Origin: Sipunculus nudus
Taxonomy: Eukaryota > Annelida > Sipuncula > Golfingiida > Sipunculidae
NCBI GenBank assembly: GCA_026874595.1
Contig: CM049307.1
Span: forward strand, 55,757,870-55,821,869
DNA length: 64,000 bases
Reading direction: 5' to 3'
Part shown: positions 1 through 11,199 of the stretch, piece after piece
Layout: each line of letters starts with the position of its first letter
How positions within the stretch are numbered: position 1 is the first letter of the stretch
Made by a program: the position numbers and the translations under genes
The notes under the pieces: generated by a model
The model's database searches: none
What the model was told of the DNA's origin: nothing
Seen by the model: only the letters and a program-made list of their open reading frames with translations

Positions 1-34
1 GTGTTTGTGTGTACGTGTGTGTTTGCGCGTGTAT
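1..34. repeat. GT-rich microsatellite, cut by window edge
   Basis: The window opens in a degenerate GT/GTGT tract. It lies just 3' of the first coding exon of the minus-strand GTPase gene, so it is probably intronic. Confidence 0.6.
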
Positions 35-149
35 GTGCCCGCGCTTGTCTTATAAATTTATTACACTGACCATGAAATTAAATGATTTGCCACGACACGG
101 TAAGTGCTCTAACGTGGAAGTTTTGAGATGTTGGATCACGTGTACTTAC

Positions 150-297
150 ATGGCAGGCCGGTAGGCGTCGCCTGTGTCAGGAGCCCTGTCTTCAGTTTGT
201 GCAGCAGGGTCGTTTTCCCGGCGTTATCCAGACCCAAGAACAGCAGGGTGGCGTTCTTCTTATACCAGAATGGTACTGTGAGCAGATGAGTGGACAT
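150..297 (-). CDS. Sar1/Arf-family small GTPase, first coding exon (partial gene)
   Basis: Read on the minus strand, an ATG at 297-295 opens 49 codons plus one base and stops at a strong donor (exon...CCAT|GTAAGT, intron beginning at 149). The peptide begins [15 protein letters not shown] and has the P-loop GLDNAGKTT at residues 22-30, followed by LLHKLK. This is the Walker A signature of Sar1/Arf GTPases, which switch vesicle-coat or membrane-trafficking steps through GTP binding; [10 protein letters not shown] is closest to Sar1. The downstream TQATPT matches the switch I region, where the family has a conserved PT. The N-terminus is about 10-15 residues shorter than in classical Sar1 and lacks an obvious amphipathic helix, so an Arf-like or lineage-specific Sar1 paralogue is possible. 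An alternative acceptor (CTCACAG at 282-276) could instead join an upstream exon in the same frame. It is transcribed divergently from Axin, about 14 kb away. Remaining exons lie left of the window. Family assignment is firm; subfamily is not. Confidence 0.82.
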
Positions 298-550
298 TTT
301 ATTATGACTTGCATTGTAATTGACAAATTAAATACCGTGATGTGATGATCCCGCGAACTTGTTTTTTTTTGTCTAAGTACATTTACGCAGAGCGGTTAAT
401 TATTTCCCTGTTAACGTTTAAACACACGGTTAAGAGATAATTTTATCTACCGATTGACCAAGTGAAAGACAAACAGAACAAACAAGAAACGTTTGATGCA
501 CAATAAACAGGCCTTCAGTATGAAAGTCTGAGTGTGCGCGCGTGTATGTC

Positions 551-664
<114 letters not shown>

Positions 665-2119
665 ACTGTTAATAAACAAAGAGACAGGGTATACAGACAG
701 AGAGACAGAATGACACAGACAACGATAGTATTAAACAGAGGATGGACTTGCTGAGAGACGGACGGACAGACAATAATATTATTAGCTTCTATGTACGTCA
801 AATGTACAGATGCAATAAGATACAAAGATTTGTGTTACATAGATAAATAATTAATTTTTATCAGTCTTGATTAATTGTACTCTTCTAAAAATAATTTTTT
901 TTTAACATAAAGAAAAATAATTAAACACATCTGACGCCACACTCACGTAAATAGCTGATTGCACTCGATAACCAGTCCCACAGAAACATTTTAGGACTAG
1001 CAGAGGTCCCGTGTTCCTTCAGTAAGTTATTTTCGTTTCTGAATGTAAAATAATGGCACGTTGGGGTTATATACCCATTACGTGTACATGAAAATGCTGT
1101 GTCGTGGACATGGTTGGCAGGGCACACTGATGTCAACAAATACACGTGGAGGAAAACACGTCCATTGACTATGTCGCCCTCTAGTGGCACTTAGGGGAAC
1201 GATAACACAATACTCCGTACCTCCTGTTCAACCCTCTGTCAACTTGTCAACTGCATTTCACTGGCCTCAAGAAGTATGTCCCGGTAAATAGTTTGACATG
1301 AGTGAACGGCACATATATAGATCTGTTCTCAGGTCAAATATTGCACCAGCATATAATCTGTGTATTATTTTGTGTTGTGTCCTGCATGTCGCTAGTGTCG
1401 CCAGTCTGACTAGAGGAACCCGAATTATATGATTAGCCCTAAATTCTTCACTCACACGAAAGGCTAAACTCATTACTGTATATCAAAATTTACAAAATTT
1501 ATACTGTGGTTGGCTTTTTGGGTGTTCCTCCGTGAATATAATTACAGTTCAACAGTCGTTCATATATACTGTGGCCGCACTGGTGTGTCATGTACGTTAT
1601 ATGTATGTTTATATCGACGCAAGTCAAAAGGTAGCCCATAAGAATGAACTCCTCAATTGCTTTTTTTTTTCAGTGACTGACGCATTGTGGAGTCCATAGA
1701 TTGCACCTGCAGTTAACTGTGATTAAAACACTCCATACACAACTGTGAGATTTAACATATATCCATTGATTAATGTTCAGTACATCTATGTGTATTGTAT
1801 ATTTGACCACTAGAAAACATTACTGTTCTCTTCTCAGCCCTATTTTGCACCAAGGAAGTTAAAATATGAACATAATAGTACACAGGCCTAAAGCCTTATA
1901 CAGGACTGCCACCAAATGCAAGATGTCTACCGGGGCTGTTAATGCTTCAATTCTCTCTGGACAAATACTATCAGTTGTTGATGTTACAGGTGCTTCATGC
2001 TTTCCAGAATTGTTATTTTTTATTACAGGCCTTTCGACATACAACATTATGTGAACTTAAAAACCATAGGAAATATTTTTATTTAATTTTCTTTCTAAGA
2101 GTAACAGATCGTATCGTGC
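665..2119. other. Intergenic, no gene seen
   Basis: AT-rich sequence upstream (on the minus strand) of the GTPase exon. I see no convincing coding potential. Its only recognisable content is a fragment of a MITE terminus at 1504-1516. Confidence 0.6.
1504..1516 (+). repeat. Solo MITE terminus fragment
   Basis: CTGTGGTTGGCTT preceded by TA. It matches the first 13 bases of the terminal inverted repeat of the complete element at 17419-17849. No matching right end is visible nearby, so this is a truncated copy or a chance match. Confidence 0.4.
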
Positions 2120-2216
2120 TATAACCCCAGTTAGCCCTTTGATGGGCCGGCGACGCAACAGAAACCTGAAACCTGTTGCGTCGACGTCGGCGGCTAGTCA
2201 AAAGGCTGATGTTATA
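2120..2216. repeat. Short foldback (inverted-repeat) element
   Basis: A perfect 11-bp stem, CGACGCAACAG (2151-2161) and CTGTTGCGTCG (2173-2183), sits inside a longer imperfect inverted repeat. It starts with TATAAC at 2120 and ends with GTTATA at 2216. The arms also share AGCC-TTTGA. Length about 97 bp. It looks like a tiny MITE or a structured RNA hairpin, and no function is assigned. Confidence 0.65.
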
Positions 2217-2544
2217 AATAACACGGGATCCTTTTTATTACCCGTCTGTAATGGACAATACTTTCCAGTTACTGTGCAGTTTACTTTATGGTGAGATCAC
2301 GAAAATTAAACCTTTGCGAAATATTGAAGAAAATAAAACCGCGATAAAATAACCTCGCAAATATGAAGTCAGACACAGAAAGTGGTACATGGTCTGTATC
2401 AAGCGGTTTGTTTTCATTATATATAAGGACATAAAAAGGCACTTTATCTGTGTTTTTTTTTCGGTTACCAGCACAATATGTCCATTTTATTCTCCATTTC
2501 TGTCATCTGCTCATTAAATTGTGATAACCAGTGATGAGTTCACA

Positions 2545-2625
2545 TTTTTAAGGACTCGGACTCGAGAAAGTCCAGGACTCGGGCTCGGAGGTTAGGACTC
2601 GAGAAATCAGGGTAAGTCCATCACG
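2545..2625 (+). repeat. Degenerate GGACTC hexamer repeat, copy 1
   Basis: Repeated GGACTC/GGGCTC units interspersed with CGAG and AAAG. A second block of the same repeat lies at 3215-3345, on the far side of a microsatellite and an inverted repeat. This suggests one element interrupted by later insertions. Confidence 0.6.
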
Positions 2626-2710
2626 AGTCCTGTAAATTAACTATATACTATAGTCACATACTATAAGATGCTTGTGCTTGTGCGAAATACTTAAAGAGTA
2701 CTACAAAAAA

Positions 2711-2921
<211 letters not shown>

Positions 2922-2984
2922 AGGTGGAGTTACCCTCCGGTGTAAAGTGCTCTATGGCCTTCAGTTAAGGTCACAACACTGAAG

Positions 2985-3164
2985 AAAAACAACACTGTAA
3001 ATTCACTTTACAGACTGACGGGATGCGACCTGATCATCAGGTGAATGTTGTTAGAATCCTATCAAATATTCTATAACAACATCCACTTGTAGGATTCTAA
3101 CAACATTGAGTTGATGATCAGGTCGCATCCCGTCAGTCTGTAGTGAATTTACAGTGTTGTTTTT
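2985..3164. repeat. Foldback element, ~75-bp inverted arms, 30-bp loop
   Basis: The left arm (2985-3060) and right arm (3091-3164) are near-perfect reverse complements, differing by small indels such as CACTTTACAG against CACTACAG. The loop is 3061-3090. There is no coding capacity. It looks like a foldback or MITE-type element next to a microsatellite. Confidence 0.9.
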
Positions 3165-3214
3165 CACGTGATAATCTCAAATTTTCATTTTTGATTTCAC
3201 TTGAATAGGAGATT

Positions 3215-3345
3215 TGTATCAGACTCGGATTTGGACTCAGGTTCAAAAGGACTCGGACTCGAAAAGGTGGATTTGGAATCGAATCTCGAGGACATGGACT
3301 TGGACTTGGACTCGAGCAGCCTGTACTCGGACTGGCGCTCGGACT
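3215..3345 (+). repeat. Degenerate GGACTC/GGACTT hexamer repeat, copy 2
   Basis: A run of GGACTC, GGACTT and GGATTT hexamers. It gives an open frame of acidic Asp/Ser/Leu repeats in one strand and Ser/Glu/Lys in the other. This is a by-product of the hexamer and not evidence of a gene. Confidence 0.7.
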
Positions 3346-3543
3346 CAGATGGTGTGGATTGGACTACATCGCCGATAATAACATTGGTTGCCTGTTTCCA
3401 CAAATTTTATATTGTTAATGCTTTGATTAAAATATATTTTATGAATTAATTTTATTTTATTGTGCGAAAATGCTGTTACATTGAGCATTTATAACCGTTT
3501 TTAATATATTTAATTAATGTATGCTATGTTAAAAAAGACTATA

Positions 3544-3600
3544 CTTCAGTTAGGCCCTACGAATAATTGAATTTAAATTCATAAAACTCGGGCATTGCAG
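3544..3600 (+). repeat. Dispersed short repeat, copy 1
   Basis: The segment beginning CTTCAGTTAGGCCCTACGAA is repeated 320 bp downstream with few changes, including the later CGGGCA...CAGAGT. The two are direct copies of an unidentified element. Confidence 0.7.
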
Positions 3601-3866
3601 AGTCCTAAGCGATGGATGGTATACAGGAAAAACACATGAACGGACGCACACCCTGCTGGCGAAGGCTATAAATACACTCTCATTAAAAGAGTAGTATTCA
3701 GTTTGAAATTAAAGGAAAATGAAAGATTAATTACGTGAACATATGTAAATGAGACTAACATTTATTACCTCGTCTTATTCTGCACTGTACTTGAAGAATG
3801 CTCTGAGAATGTGGCGAGTAATACAAAAAAAATCGATAAAACTATAAATATATACCTTTAACTGCG

Positions 3867-3925
3867 ACTTCAGTTAGGTCCTACGAATAATTGAACTTAA
3901 ATACTTCCACCCCGGGCACGTCAGA
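3867..3925 (+). repeat. Dispersed short repeat, copy 2
   Basis: Direct copy of 3544-3600: CTTCAGTTAGGTCCTACGAA, then an AT-rich stretch and CGGGCA-GTCAGAGT. The DNA between the two copies shows nothing recognisable. Confidence 0.7.
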
Positions 3926-4122
3926 GTGGTTGGCCCAGAAGAAATTTAAAAAAAAATACGATAAAAGGAACATACAATACAAGGCGTGCACCTTGCAGTT
4001 GTGCCTTAGGCTGTACCAGGAACATATCGCAGTGTCGCCACCTGATGGGTAATTACTAAACTAAACACCAATGCCAAGGTACTTTTTTATGTGTAAAATT
4101 ACGTGCAATGTTTTCCCAGCCA

Positions 4123-4125
<3 letters not shown>

Positions 4126-4154
<29 letters not shown>
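4126..4154. repeat. (CA)n microsatellite
   Basis: Uninterrupted CA dinucleotides, about 14 units. Confidence 0.97.
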
Positions 4155-4156
<2 letters not shown>

Positions 4157-4603
4157 TAAAACACCGCTGCCATAGAAATTCTACAGTAAGATGGCCTTAT
4201 ACAGTCCTGCTGACGTAGTAACAGGTCCACATAGGCGAGTTGGTCATGGGGAACGCCATATAGTTACAAAGGTGAATCAAATGTCAGATGTACCAGTACT
4301 TTATAGTACATTTTAGTCACCACCTCACATATGCACTTGATGAGACTGTAAGCTCCAAACAATATGTATTTGTAAAAGAAAGATACCTCATAATAATCTG
4401 GGGTATCTCATATTTTTTAGACATGGTTCAGTTATGTGCAAGTGAGGCAAAAAGACTAAATTTAGTATTCCCTCCGACCTGCATGTCCCTAAAAATACAG
4501 GAATAATAGAAAACAAAGCCATTCACTGCCAAAACGCTCACATGGATTACGTCATGGCGGTTGAAGAAGTATGGCCTGTTTTTTTTTAACCAAACTACTC
4601 CAT

Positions 4604-4624
4604 CCCCCCACCCCCCACCCCCCC
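4604..4624. repeat. C-rich tract with G-quadruplex potential on minus strand
   Basis: Three runs of six or seven C separated by single A. The complementary strand could form a G-quadruplex. No gene context is apparent. Confidence 0.6.
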
Positions 4625-6615
4625 AAAAAAACAAAAACAAAAACAAAAAGAATTATATCCAAAAAGCACTTCCTATTTCCAATATGTTTTTGTTGGGTTA
4701 AAAATGAGATATATACTGAGAACATTTGCTTATAGAACATGTACTTATATAACCTGTACTTAATACCATAGAATATTTACTTATAGAACATGTACTTATA
4801 GAACTTGTGCACCATGGTGCTAAAGATTTAATGGCCTAGTATCTGACGACTGTTTACTTAAGATTATCCCTTGGACCCCTATAGTGAAAACAGTCCAGAA
4901 ACCGACGATCCCACCGCACACAGACTGTTGGCTTTCTTAATATCTACGTGTTTTAAACACGTGAAAAAGGGCGCCAAAATTCTCCAAACGCATTTAACAA
5001 GGACAACTGGCAACAATTTAGAGTTTTTGCAAAGCGTCTTTTGCAACGACTGACTTTTCAACGTTCTCGCATATGCACGGGCATCAATACAGGGGGTGAG
5101 GGTGGGTGGTATATAAACCCCTACTTTTTAGGTAAATAAACACCTACTTTTTAGCGGGGGGGGGGGGGTCAATGTAATCATCCTCCCAAAATGATATTCA
5201 GAACATAATATTTATATTTTGGAAATGAAATATATGAAAAATTATAATTATAGACTTTGGTTAACAATGAAATATTGAATATCTAAAACTGGTTTCGAAT
5301 AAACATATACTTGAATCTATACCTTATTTTTTAAAACCATATACTTAATTGTAATATATTTTTTAAACGTGTCACAGAAAATAATAAAAGGTATATTATA
5401 AATATATACTATGCATGCGTGTGTGTGTGTTTATAAAAAGGTTGCCCCAACTTTCATTACCCTCCCACGCCTGTTTGCCCCCCCCCCCACTTGAAGATAA
5501 ATTGACGCCACTGAGTATATGCAACCAACCACCTTAGGTTTCGTGGTTTTTCAGTTTGTCAACATGTACCGAGTTTCAAAACATCTTGTTGATAAACATG
5601 GACCTACATCCCTCAAAGAGCCTTAAAAAGAACTTATCTTAATAGGAATCACCTGTGGCTCATTAATATGAACAGAGAGTAAGCCACATAAATTCTACAG
5701 AAAGGTTAGCTGCCACAATGTCCGTAATAACGATAGCAAGTTTCTTTTTAAGGGTTAAGCGATTGTATCTTGTTATATAATGGCACTTAACTTAATGCAT
5801 GGGCAGGCGATGAAACGCCCGCCCATCATAGGTCATAAGGCTTTGAGAACGCCCGAAGGTAGGCGCCCCCTGTTGAGCACCTTCCATCTAACGCTCTTAA
5901 CTGAATCATTCGTGTGTTGTAGCAACCGCTTTGCTTTTATGACATAATAATTACAGAGCTTCACGAGACAATTGTCTTAACTTGCCCTTTCTTCATCTAT
6001 AGCTCGGTTGAAAATACACTAAAACATGTCATTTATTTTTCCTGAAGACAGGTGTACCGGGACCTGTGTTGGTGGCTCGCCCACGGTTTCTTATTTCAGG
6101 ATCTTAAGTATACTGCCTTTGAGCTAGTTTGGATATTTAAAATCCTCTTACCATTCTTCTTTTGACACTCACGCTTGCCTAGCAAAGCCTGTCTATAGAG
6201 TAAATCGTCAAGAAACCAATGACTCTGGTATTCTTATTTGGTATATTAGATATATAGTTTGAGCCTGCAAGTACACCTCCGCCAGATTTATAATGAAACT
6301 TTTTTTGTGCTCTACAAAGAATATATGTGTCACGATTCGCCAACCACATGGCTGGATTAAAGCTGGGTCAGCTCTATAGAACAAAACTTCTCTAAAATCA
6401 GTAAATCACTGAATAACAGTGGTCCTTGGCAGGGTTAAAGAATTTGCCCTCATATTGCCCTCAAATTGAAAAGGAAGCCTTAAAATTAAAGTATATTTTG
6501 GTTACCCAGGTTACCTCCAAAATTTAATGGACTATTAATCTAACATTCCGTATAATTTAGTGAACATCTGTTTATAATTTTATAATAACCAATCAAATAC
6601 CCAATAACCAATCTC

Positions 6616-6631
6616 GGGGGGGGGGGGGGGG
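6616..6631. repeat. Poly-G run (16)
   Basis: Uninterrupted G homopolymer. It is one of about a dozen G/C homopolymers of at least 11 bases in the first 39 kb. Confidence 0.95.
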
Positions 6632-6974
6632 AACATAACACCTTCGGCAATTGGCGGAAGTTCAATAACGGACCGTTGATTGGTAAGGGATGGGATTTCT
6701 CCACGTTGGGAATTTCGAATATAACACTTATTTACACTATCCTGATGTGGACCTTGGGACCGGGGAAGTGGGATGACCGACCATTTTTATAGAAGACTTG
6801 AGAGTTTAATTCTTTATCAAGTCTCCCCCGTAGGCTTACATGGGTTGATGAGTTTATTTCTATATCCACATTTGGGTTGTTGTTTTTGTGGGTGGACTTC
6901 CTTAGGCCTCCCTGGGTGCACCGATTTAAATTTAAAAAAAAAATTTTTTTTCCTTCCGCTTTTTTATGTTTCCT

Positions 6975-7258
6975 CTAGATCTCCAATATGTCTGATTTTC
7001 AAAAGCTTAAATTGACGCAAAATTTAAGTCATAGGTCACAGATTTGCACTTGATATATTTTTTTTTATTTTGACCGTATCACCAAGGCCGTACACTATAT
7101 ACCGTATTTTCTTTTATAGCCTACCTCTGTCCGTGTGTGCACTAGATCTCCAACAGTAGTTGAAACTGGGCACAATATTAGTGTTCGGCGACTGATTTGC
7201 ACCTGTTATTTATTTATTAAACCATAATTTTATTTCCAAAGCCGTACACTCCATAGTG
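6975..7258 (+). repeat. Tandem duplication, ~160-bp unit, two diverged copies
   Basis: Both halves contain CTAGATCTCCAA, then GATTTGCAC(T/C)TG, then CCAA(G/A)GCCGTACACT in the same order (first unit from about 6975, second from about 7140). The spacing is about 160 bp. Non-coding. Confidence 0.75.
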
Positions 7259-7789
7259 GGGTGTGGTGATGGGATTGGGGGTGGGGTAGGGGGTCTTCTC
7301 TTGCGATGGCTCTGCGATTGCATACAATTTCTATGACTTTTGTCCAATAATTTATGACCGCGAGGGTTGAACTCCCGTGTATAACCACTGAAACTCCTAC
7401 CTGCGGAAGATTTTTAAAATGGAAATTCTATGTCTGTAGACCAATAGGCCTACCACTTGATCATTTAATGACGTTCCTGCGACTCTACATTAGTGGTGGC
7501 GACATCTAGTGTCTGTTTCTTGGACTATAATTTCGAAAGGTTTATGTTGCAGTTGTAACAGTCGACCACGAATTTCATTTCATTAACTGGCAGATTTAAT
7601 TTGTCACATCTAGTTCCTTCTCAGCATTATTGGATGCACACCAGGTATAATATGCTTCCATGCTGGACCATTAGTTATCAAGTACACGTGTAACACTAAT
7701 ATGTACAATGCAAGTACTACACATTTCGAACCCAAGGATAAGCACCAATTACACAAACGTCACTCCTGAAATACTAGCATGGATGTAAA

Positions 7790-8165
7790 CAACAAAAAAA
7801 CAATTATAGTTGGCGCCACAAGTCTTGTATGCAACAAAACTATCCGCGATATATAGATATGCATAATTTCAGGCTGATATGTCATTATTGTAGGTGGTGC
7901 CACCAGTTTTGTATACAACGAAGCTATCCATGAGGTATTTATATGCCAAATTTCAGGCTGATATATCAAATCCCTCCTGAGAAATAAGCAGGGACATACA
8001 ATGTCCAAACATTATTGAAGACTGCGCCGCCAGTCTTGTATACGAAGAAGCTGTCCAATATGTATAGATATGCACAATTTCAGGCTGGTTTATCAAATCC
8101 CTCCTGAGAAATAAGCAGGTGCACACACTGTGCAAAAATTATTTTAGGTAGCGACACCAGTCTTA
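7790..8165 (+). repeat. Degenerate tandem array, ~110-130-bp unit
   Basis: Three to four units, each starting with a palindromic GGTGG(C/T)GCCACC-like box, then CAGTCTTGTATAC, AAGCTATCCA, ATATGCA-AATTTCAGGCTG and, in two units, ATCAAATCCCTCCTGAGAAA. The minus-strand open frames across it share the same repeated peptide and are not genes. Confidence 0.85.
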
Positions 8166-8169
8166 TGTA

Positions 8170-9060
8170 GGAGAATTTCATAAAAGAGGGATGGACAGGC
8201 CAACATTTTAGGCAGATACATCAAAGTTATCTTGAGTCAGGTGAACTGGGCTGACCAAGCTCAGCTCAGGCAGGCAGTTGCCCGAAGTCAAGCAAAGCTA
8301 ATTTTAAGCTGTAGCTACTGCACTCAGTGAACTCTTGACCTGTTCCTGGCTGTACTGAGTGAACTCTTGACCTGTTGGAAAATCTGATACAGTTGACAGT
8401 CTGCCAGGCTATTTATAGATACAGCCAAAATGTAGGCAAGTTGCCAATCTGTTTATACATACTGAAAGTATGACTACAATGCTTCTATCAAGCTACATAT
8501 TCATAAGATTTTTTTTTATCAAAATAACAGATAATAACAGATGCCTATTGAAAGCAAAATTAGAATAAAGATATATTTTATTCATGGATTTATCTTACAT
8601 GTAAGCTGGATATGGAACCAGTTATTTTTGTTGTCTGTACAGCTCTGCTTATATACCCAAAGAGCTCAGTTTTTAATACAATAAATCTACAAGCTTAGTT
8701 TACCAAGTATATCACAGTTCTTTCATTGATATAGTCCAATAATTCTGAAAAAAAAATCATTTAAGCAAACTTGAACACCTTAGAATAATTTTGTGTAATG
8801 TAACAGCAGTTGAAACAACAGTTTTGCAGAAGAAGACTCAATTGAAGCCCTCTGTTCGAAATGGGCTTACTAATGGCCACAAGACCAACTTAAGCTTTCT
8901 ATGACGCTACCAAAAATCAAGGAACCCAATCTATTCTTATACAATTAAAGAACCCTACCCTAGGACAATCATGTGAAAAATTAAACCATTCAGCTTGATA
9001 GTCTTATCATAAAACATATTTTATCTGAGAAAAAGGCTAAAATTACAAAATTTTTGTTCG
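8170..9060. other. Intergenic, no gene seen
   Basis: AT-rich linker between the two related arrays. A small direct duplication of CAGTGAACTCTTGACCTGTT lies near 8324-8376. Nothing else was recognised. Confidence 0.5.
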
Positions 9061-9070
9061 TAAAAAAAAT

Positions 9071-10005
9071 GCAGATGGCGCCACAAAACCTCAGTTTCAA
9101 ATATGAGTCATGTGACCAACATTTGAACAAAACTTGGTAATGTTATAGCTCCTACCGTTTCTGAGGTAGTTATGTTAGTATATGCTTACTAGTCCAAATG
9201 ACTAAGTTCAAATTCCTGTAACTCTGTCGAAATCCATCGAACCAAAACAATTTGAACAAACTTGAGGGAGCTTGTCTTTTGGATAATTTCTGTGAAATAT
9301 TGAACGATTTCGCTGAATGATTTCGGAGGAGATTTTCACAGGTTTTCTTGCTTTTTCTCCGTAAAATATAAGTTGCAAGTGGCGATAAAAAAAAGCTCAA
9401 TCCCACAACATTTGATGTGTGACTGATTTCTGCGTAAAATTTGGGGATGCTAGCTTCTGCTATTACTGAGAAATTATGGTATAATGGACTGGTGACCGAT
9501 GACCCTCGTACAAAAAGGTCGATGCAGGTGGCGCTACCAATACCTCAATTTAAATATAACTTATGTGACCAACATTTGCATAAAATTTGGCGATGATAGC
9601 TCCAGCTGTTTCTGATATTGTAATTTTTTAGTATGCTTTTTCGCAAAATGACTAAGTGCAGCTTCCTTTAGCTAAAAATCACCAAAGTGGAACCTTTCGA
9701 ACAAACTTTAGAGAGATTGTTCCTGGGATCATGTTTGTGAAATATTGGACAATTTGGCTGAACAGTTTCGGAGAAGAAGATTTTTAAATTTTATTTTTTT
9801 AGCTTTTCCGTTATAAAATCTTAGTAAATGCGAATAGTAAAAAAATAAAATCCGATAGAGTTTTTTTAGATGACTGATTTTTTTCATAAAATTTGGTATT
9901 GCTAGCTCCTGCCGTTTTGAGAACGTATAGGTTAACGTACAGACAACCGCCATCGCATAAGCTCACAGGTTCGCTAAATATGCGGACGGCGCCGCCACTC
10001 CGATG
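9071..10005 (+). repeat. Tandem array, ~463-bp unit, two copies plus a partial third
   Basis: The units begin near 9071, 9534 and 9982 with GCAG(A/G)TGGCGC-like boxes. They share ATGTGACCAACATTTG, ATGATAGCTCC, GTGAAATATTG and GCTGAA-GTTTCGGA. Each unit contains an internal half-repeat (TAAAATTTGG...GCTAGCT). The GGTGGCGCCACC-like start is shared with the array at 7790-8165, so the two arrays probably descend from one repeat family. A poorly matching interval separates them. Confidence 0.85.
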
Positions 10006-10299
10006 TATAAAAAATTAAGCTGTACACGATGTTCGGTCATACTGTTATTCAGAACATTCCTTACATGTCCTTGTCCTTAACATTATTGAGATATTATATA
10101 TATATAATTTTTTGCTATTTCAAAAATAGACCAGCTCAAAGTGCAGGTCACTCTCGTAGTAATGATCATGAGGTCAATTTAAACAGGTCTCGGCCTGTGA
10201 CCTTCGTTAGTCTCTCTCGTCTTGGGATCGAAAAATTTATCGTTTGAACATTTTAACTAGAGCTGCAATCTGAGGAATAAAAACCTCCGCCATAAATAG

Positions 10300-10545
10300 G
10301 GTCCGTATTGTGGGATGCTCCGAACACCCTGTTTGCATGCATTCTCTCATTTGGTCCATATTACCTGCAGGTTCATTCGTGCATAAGTAAATGTACATTA
10401 ATATGCCTTGATAAAATTCCTGAATCTTGATGAAGTGCCGGATCCGCACCAAAAAAATCTAATCAGTTCGTTCCCGCAATACCCTACATGAAATTATCAT
10501 GAGATTCCGTTCATGATGCGGTGAGTCATGTTGTTTACAATTTAA
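10300..10545. repeat. Dispersed (SINE-like) repeat, copy 1
   Basis: Shares an ordered set of words with three other copies in the window: TGTTTGCAT-CATTC, CAGGTTCATTCGTGCA, CCTGAATC, ATCTAAT, CATGAGATTC-GTTCATGAT and GTGAGT-ATGTTGT. No RNA polymerase III boxes or poly-A tail could be established, so the class is uncertain. Confidence 0.75.
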
Positions 10546-10944
10546 GAAAAGGAGGGTTCAAGGGTGATTAATGGCAAAACTTTAAGGCCCCCGCATCCGG
10601 AAAAGGAGGGTCCATGCAGGCCGCAAAAAAATGGTCTGAATTCTTTAAAAAAAAGGGCGGTGGTGATATAAATGTGTTCGTGCTTATTACAATGTCAGCA
10701 AAAGTGTCAGATTTGCAAGCATGGGCAGGCGCGCTTTTACCATGCATTTATATATACATGTTCCAATGACTGTATGCATGACATGTATATGACAGTTTGC
10801 CCAATAAGTAATAAGAAGATATTATGTTGCTGTTTCATCTATATCATTTTCAATCAATACCTTGTTCACTTAAGCACTCAATTGTACACTTTCACTTTTG
10901 CAGTACGTCATAATTTTACAATCCGTATCTGAAACTATAGAAAT

Positions 10945-11190
10945 CTGCTCCCGAAACCTTGTTTGCATTCACTAATTCTCAAATTCTCAGGTTCATTCGT
11001 GCACAAGTGACTCTACAATTGTGAAGATTACATGATCACGTTTATGAACCCGGACCATGTGCCGGTCCACGTCCCCTAATCTAATTGCCATTCCCGAAAT
11101 TCCATGAAAATTTCATAAAATTCCAATCAAAATTGCTAGAGTTATATTGTTAACAAATACGCAAACACGTATATACACATTTACGAACAT
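10945..11190. repeat. Dispersed (SINE-like) repeat, copy 2
   Basis: Same family as copy 1: TTGTTTGCATTCACT, CTCAGGTTCATTCGTGCACAAG, CTAATCTAATTGCCATTCCC, CATGAAAATTTCATAAAATTC and GTTAACAAATACGCAAACAC. Ends are not sharply defined. Confidence 0.7.
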
Positions 11191-11199
11191 GATCGGGGA

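Larger units (their letters stand above)
4160..6970. other. Intergenic, no gene seen
   Basis: AT-rich DNA without a convincing exon. It holds a C-rich tract with three C6-C7 runs (4604-4624), poly-G runs (5156-5168 and 6616-6631), a poly-C run (5478-5488), short direct repeats of an ACATGTACTTAT motif (about 4735-4800), and a hairpin with an 11-bp stem (ATGGGCAGGCG at 5799-5809, CGCCCGCCCAT at 5816-5826, one mismatch). Confidence 0.55.

Noticed and set aside
2136-2144. Canonical CCTTTGATG as a regulatory TCF site
   Set aside because: It lies in the arm of a foldback element far from any promoter; kept in the motif count but not as a site.
3197-3449. Acidic Asp/Ser-rich open frames on both strands
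   Set aside because: Translation of the GGACTC hexamer repeat; both strands are open for the same reason.
7351-7400. Sequence resembling a tRNA T arm (GGGTTGAACTCCC)
   Set aside because: T loop lacks the TTCRA consensus; no A box, anticodon arm or acceptor stem can be drawn.
7760-8135. Two overlapping minus-strand open frames with similar peptides
   Set aside because: They follow the tandem array period and have no known domain.
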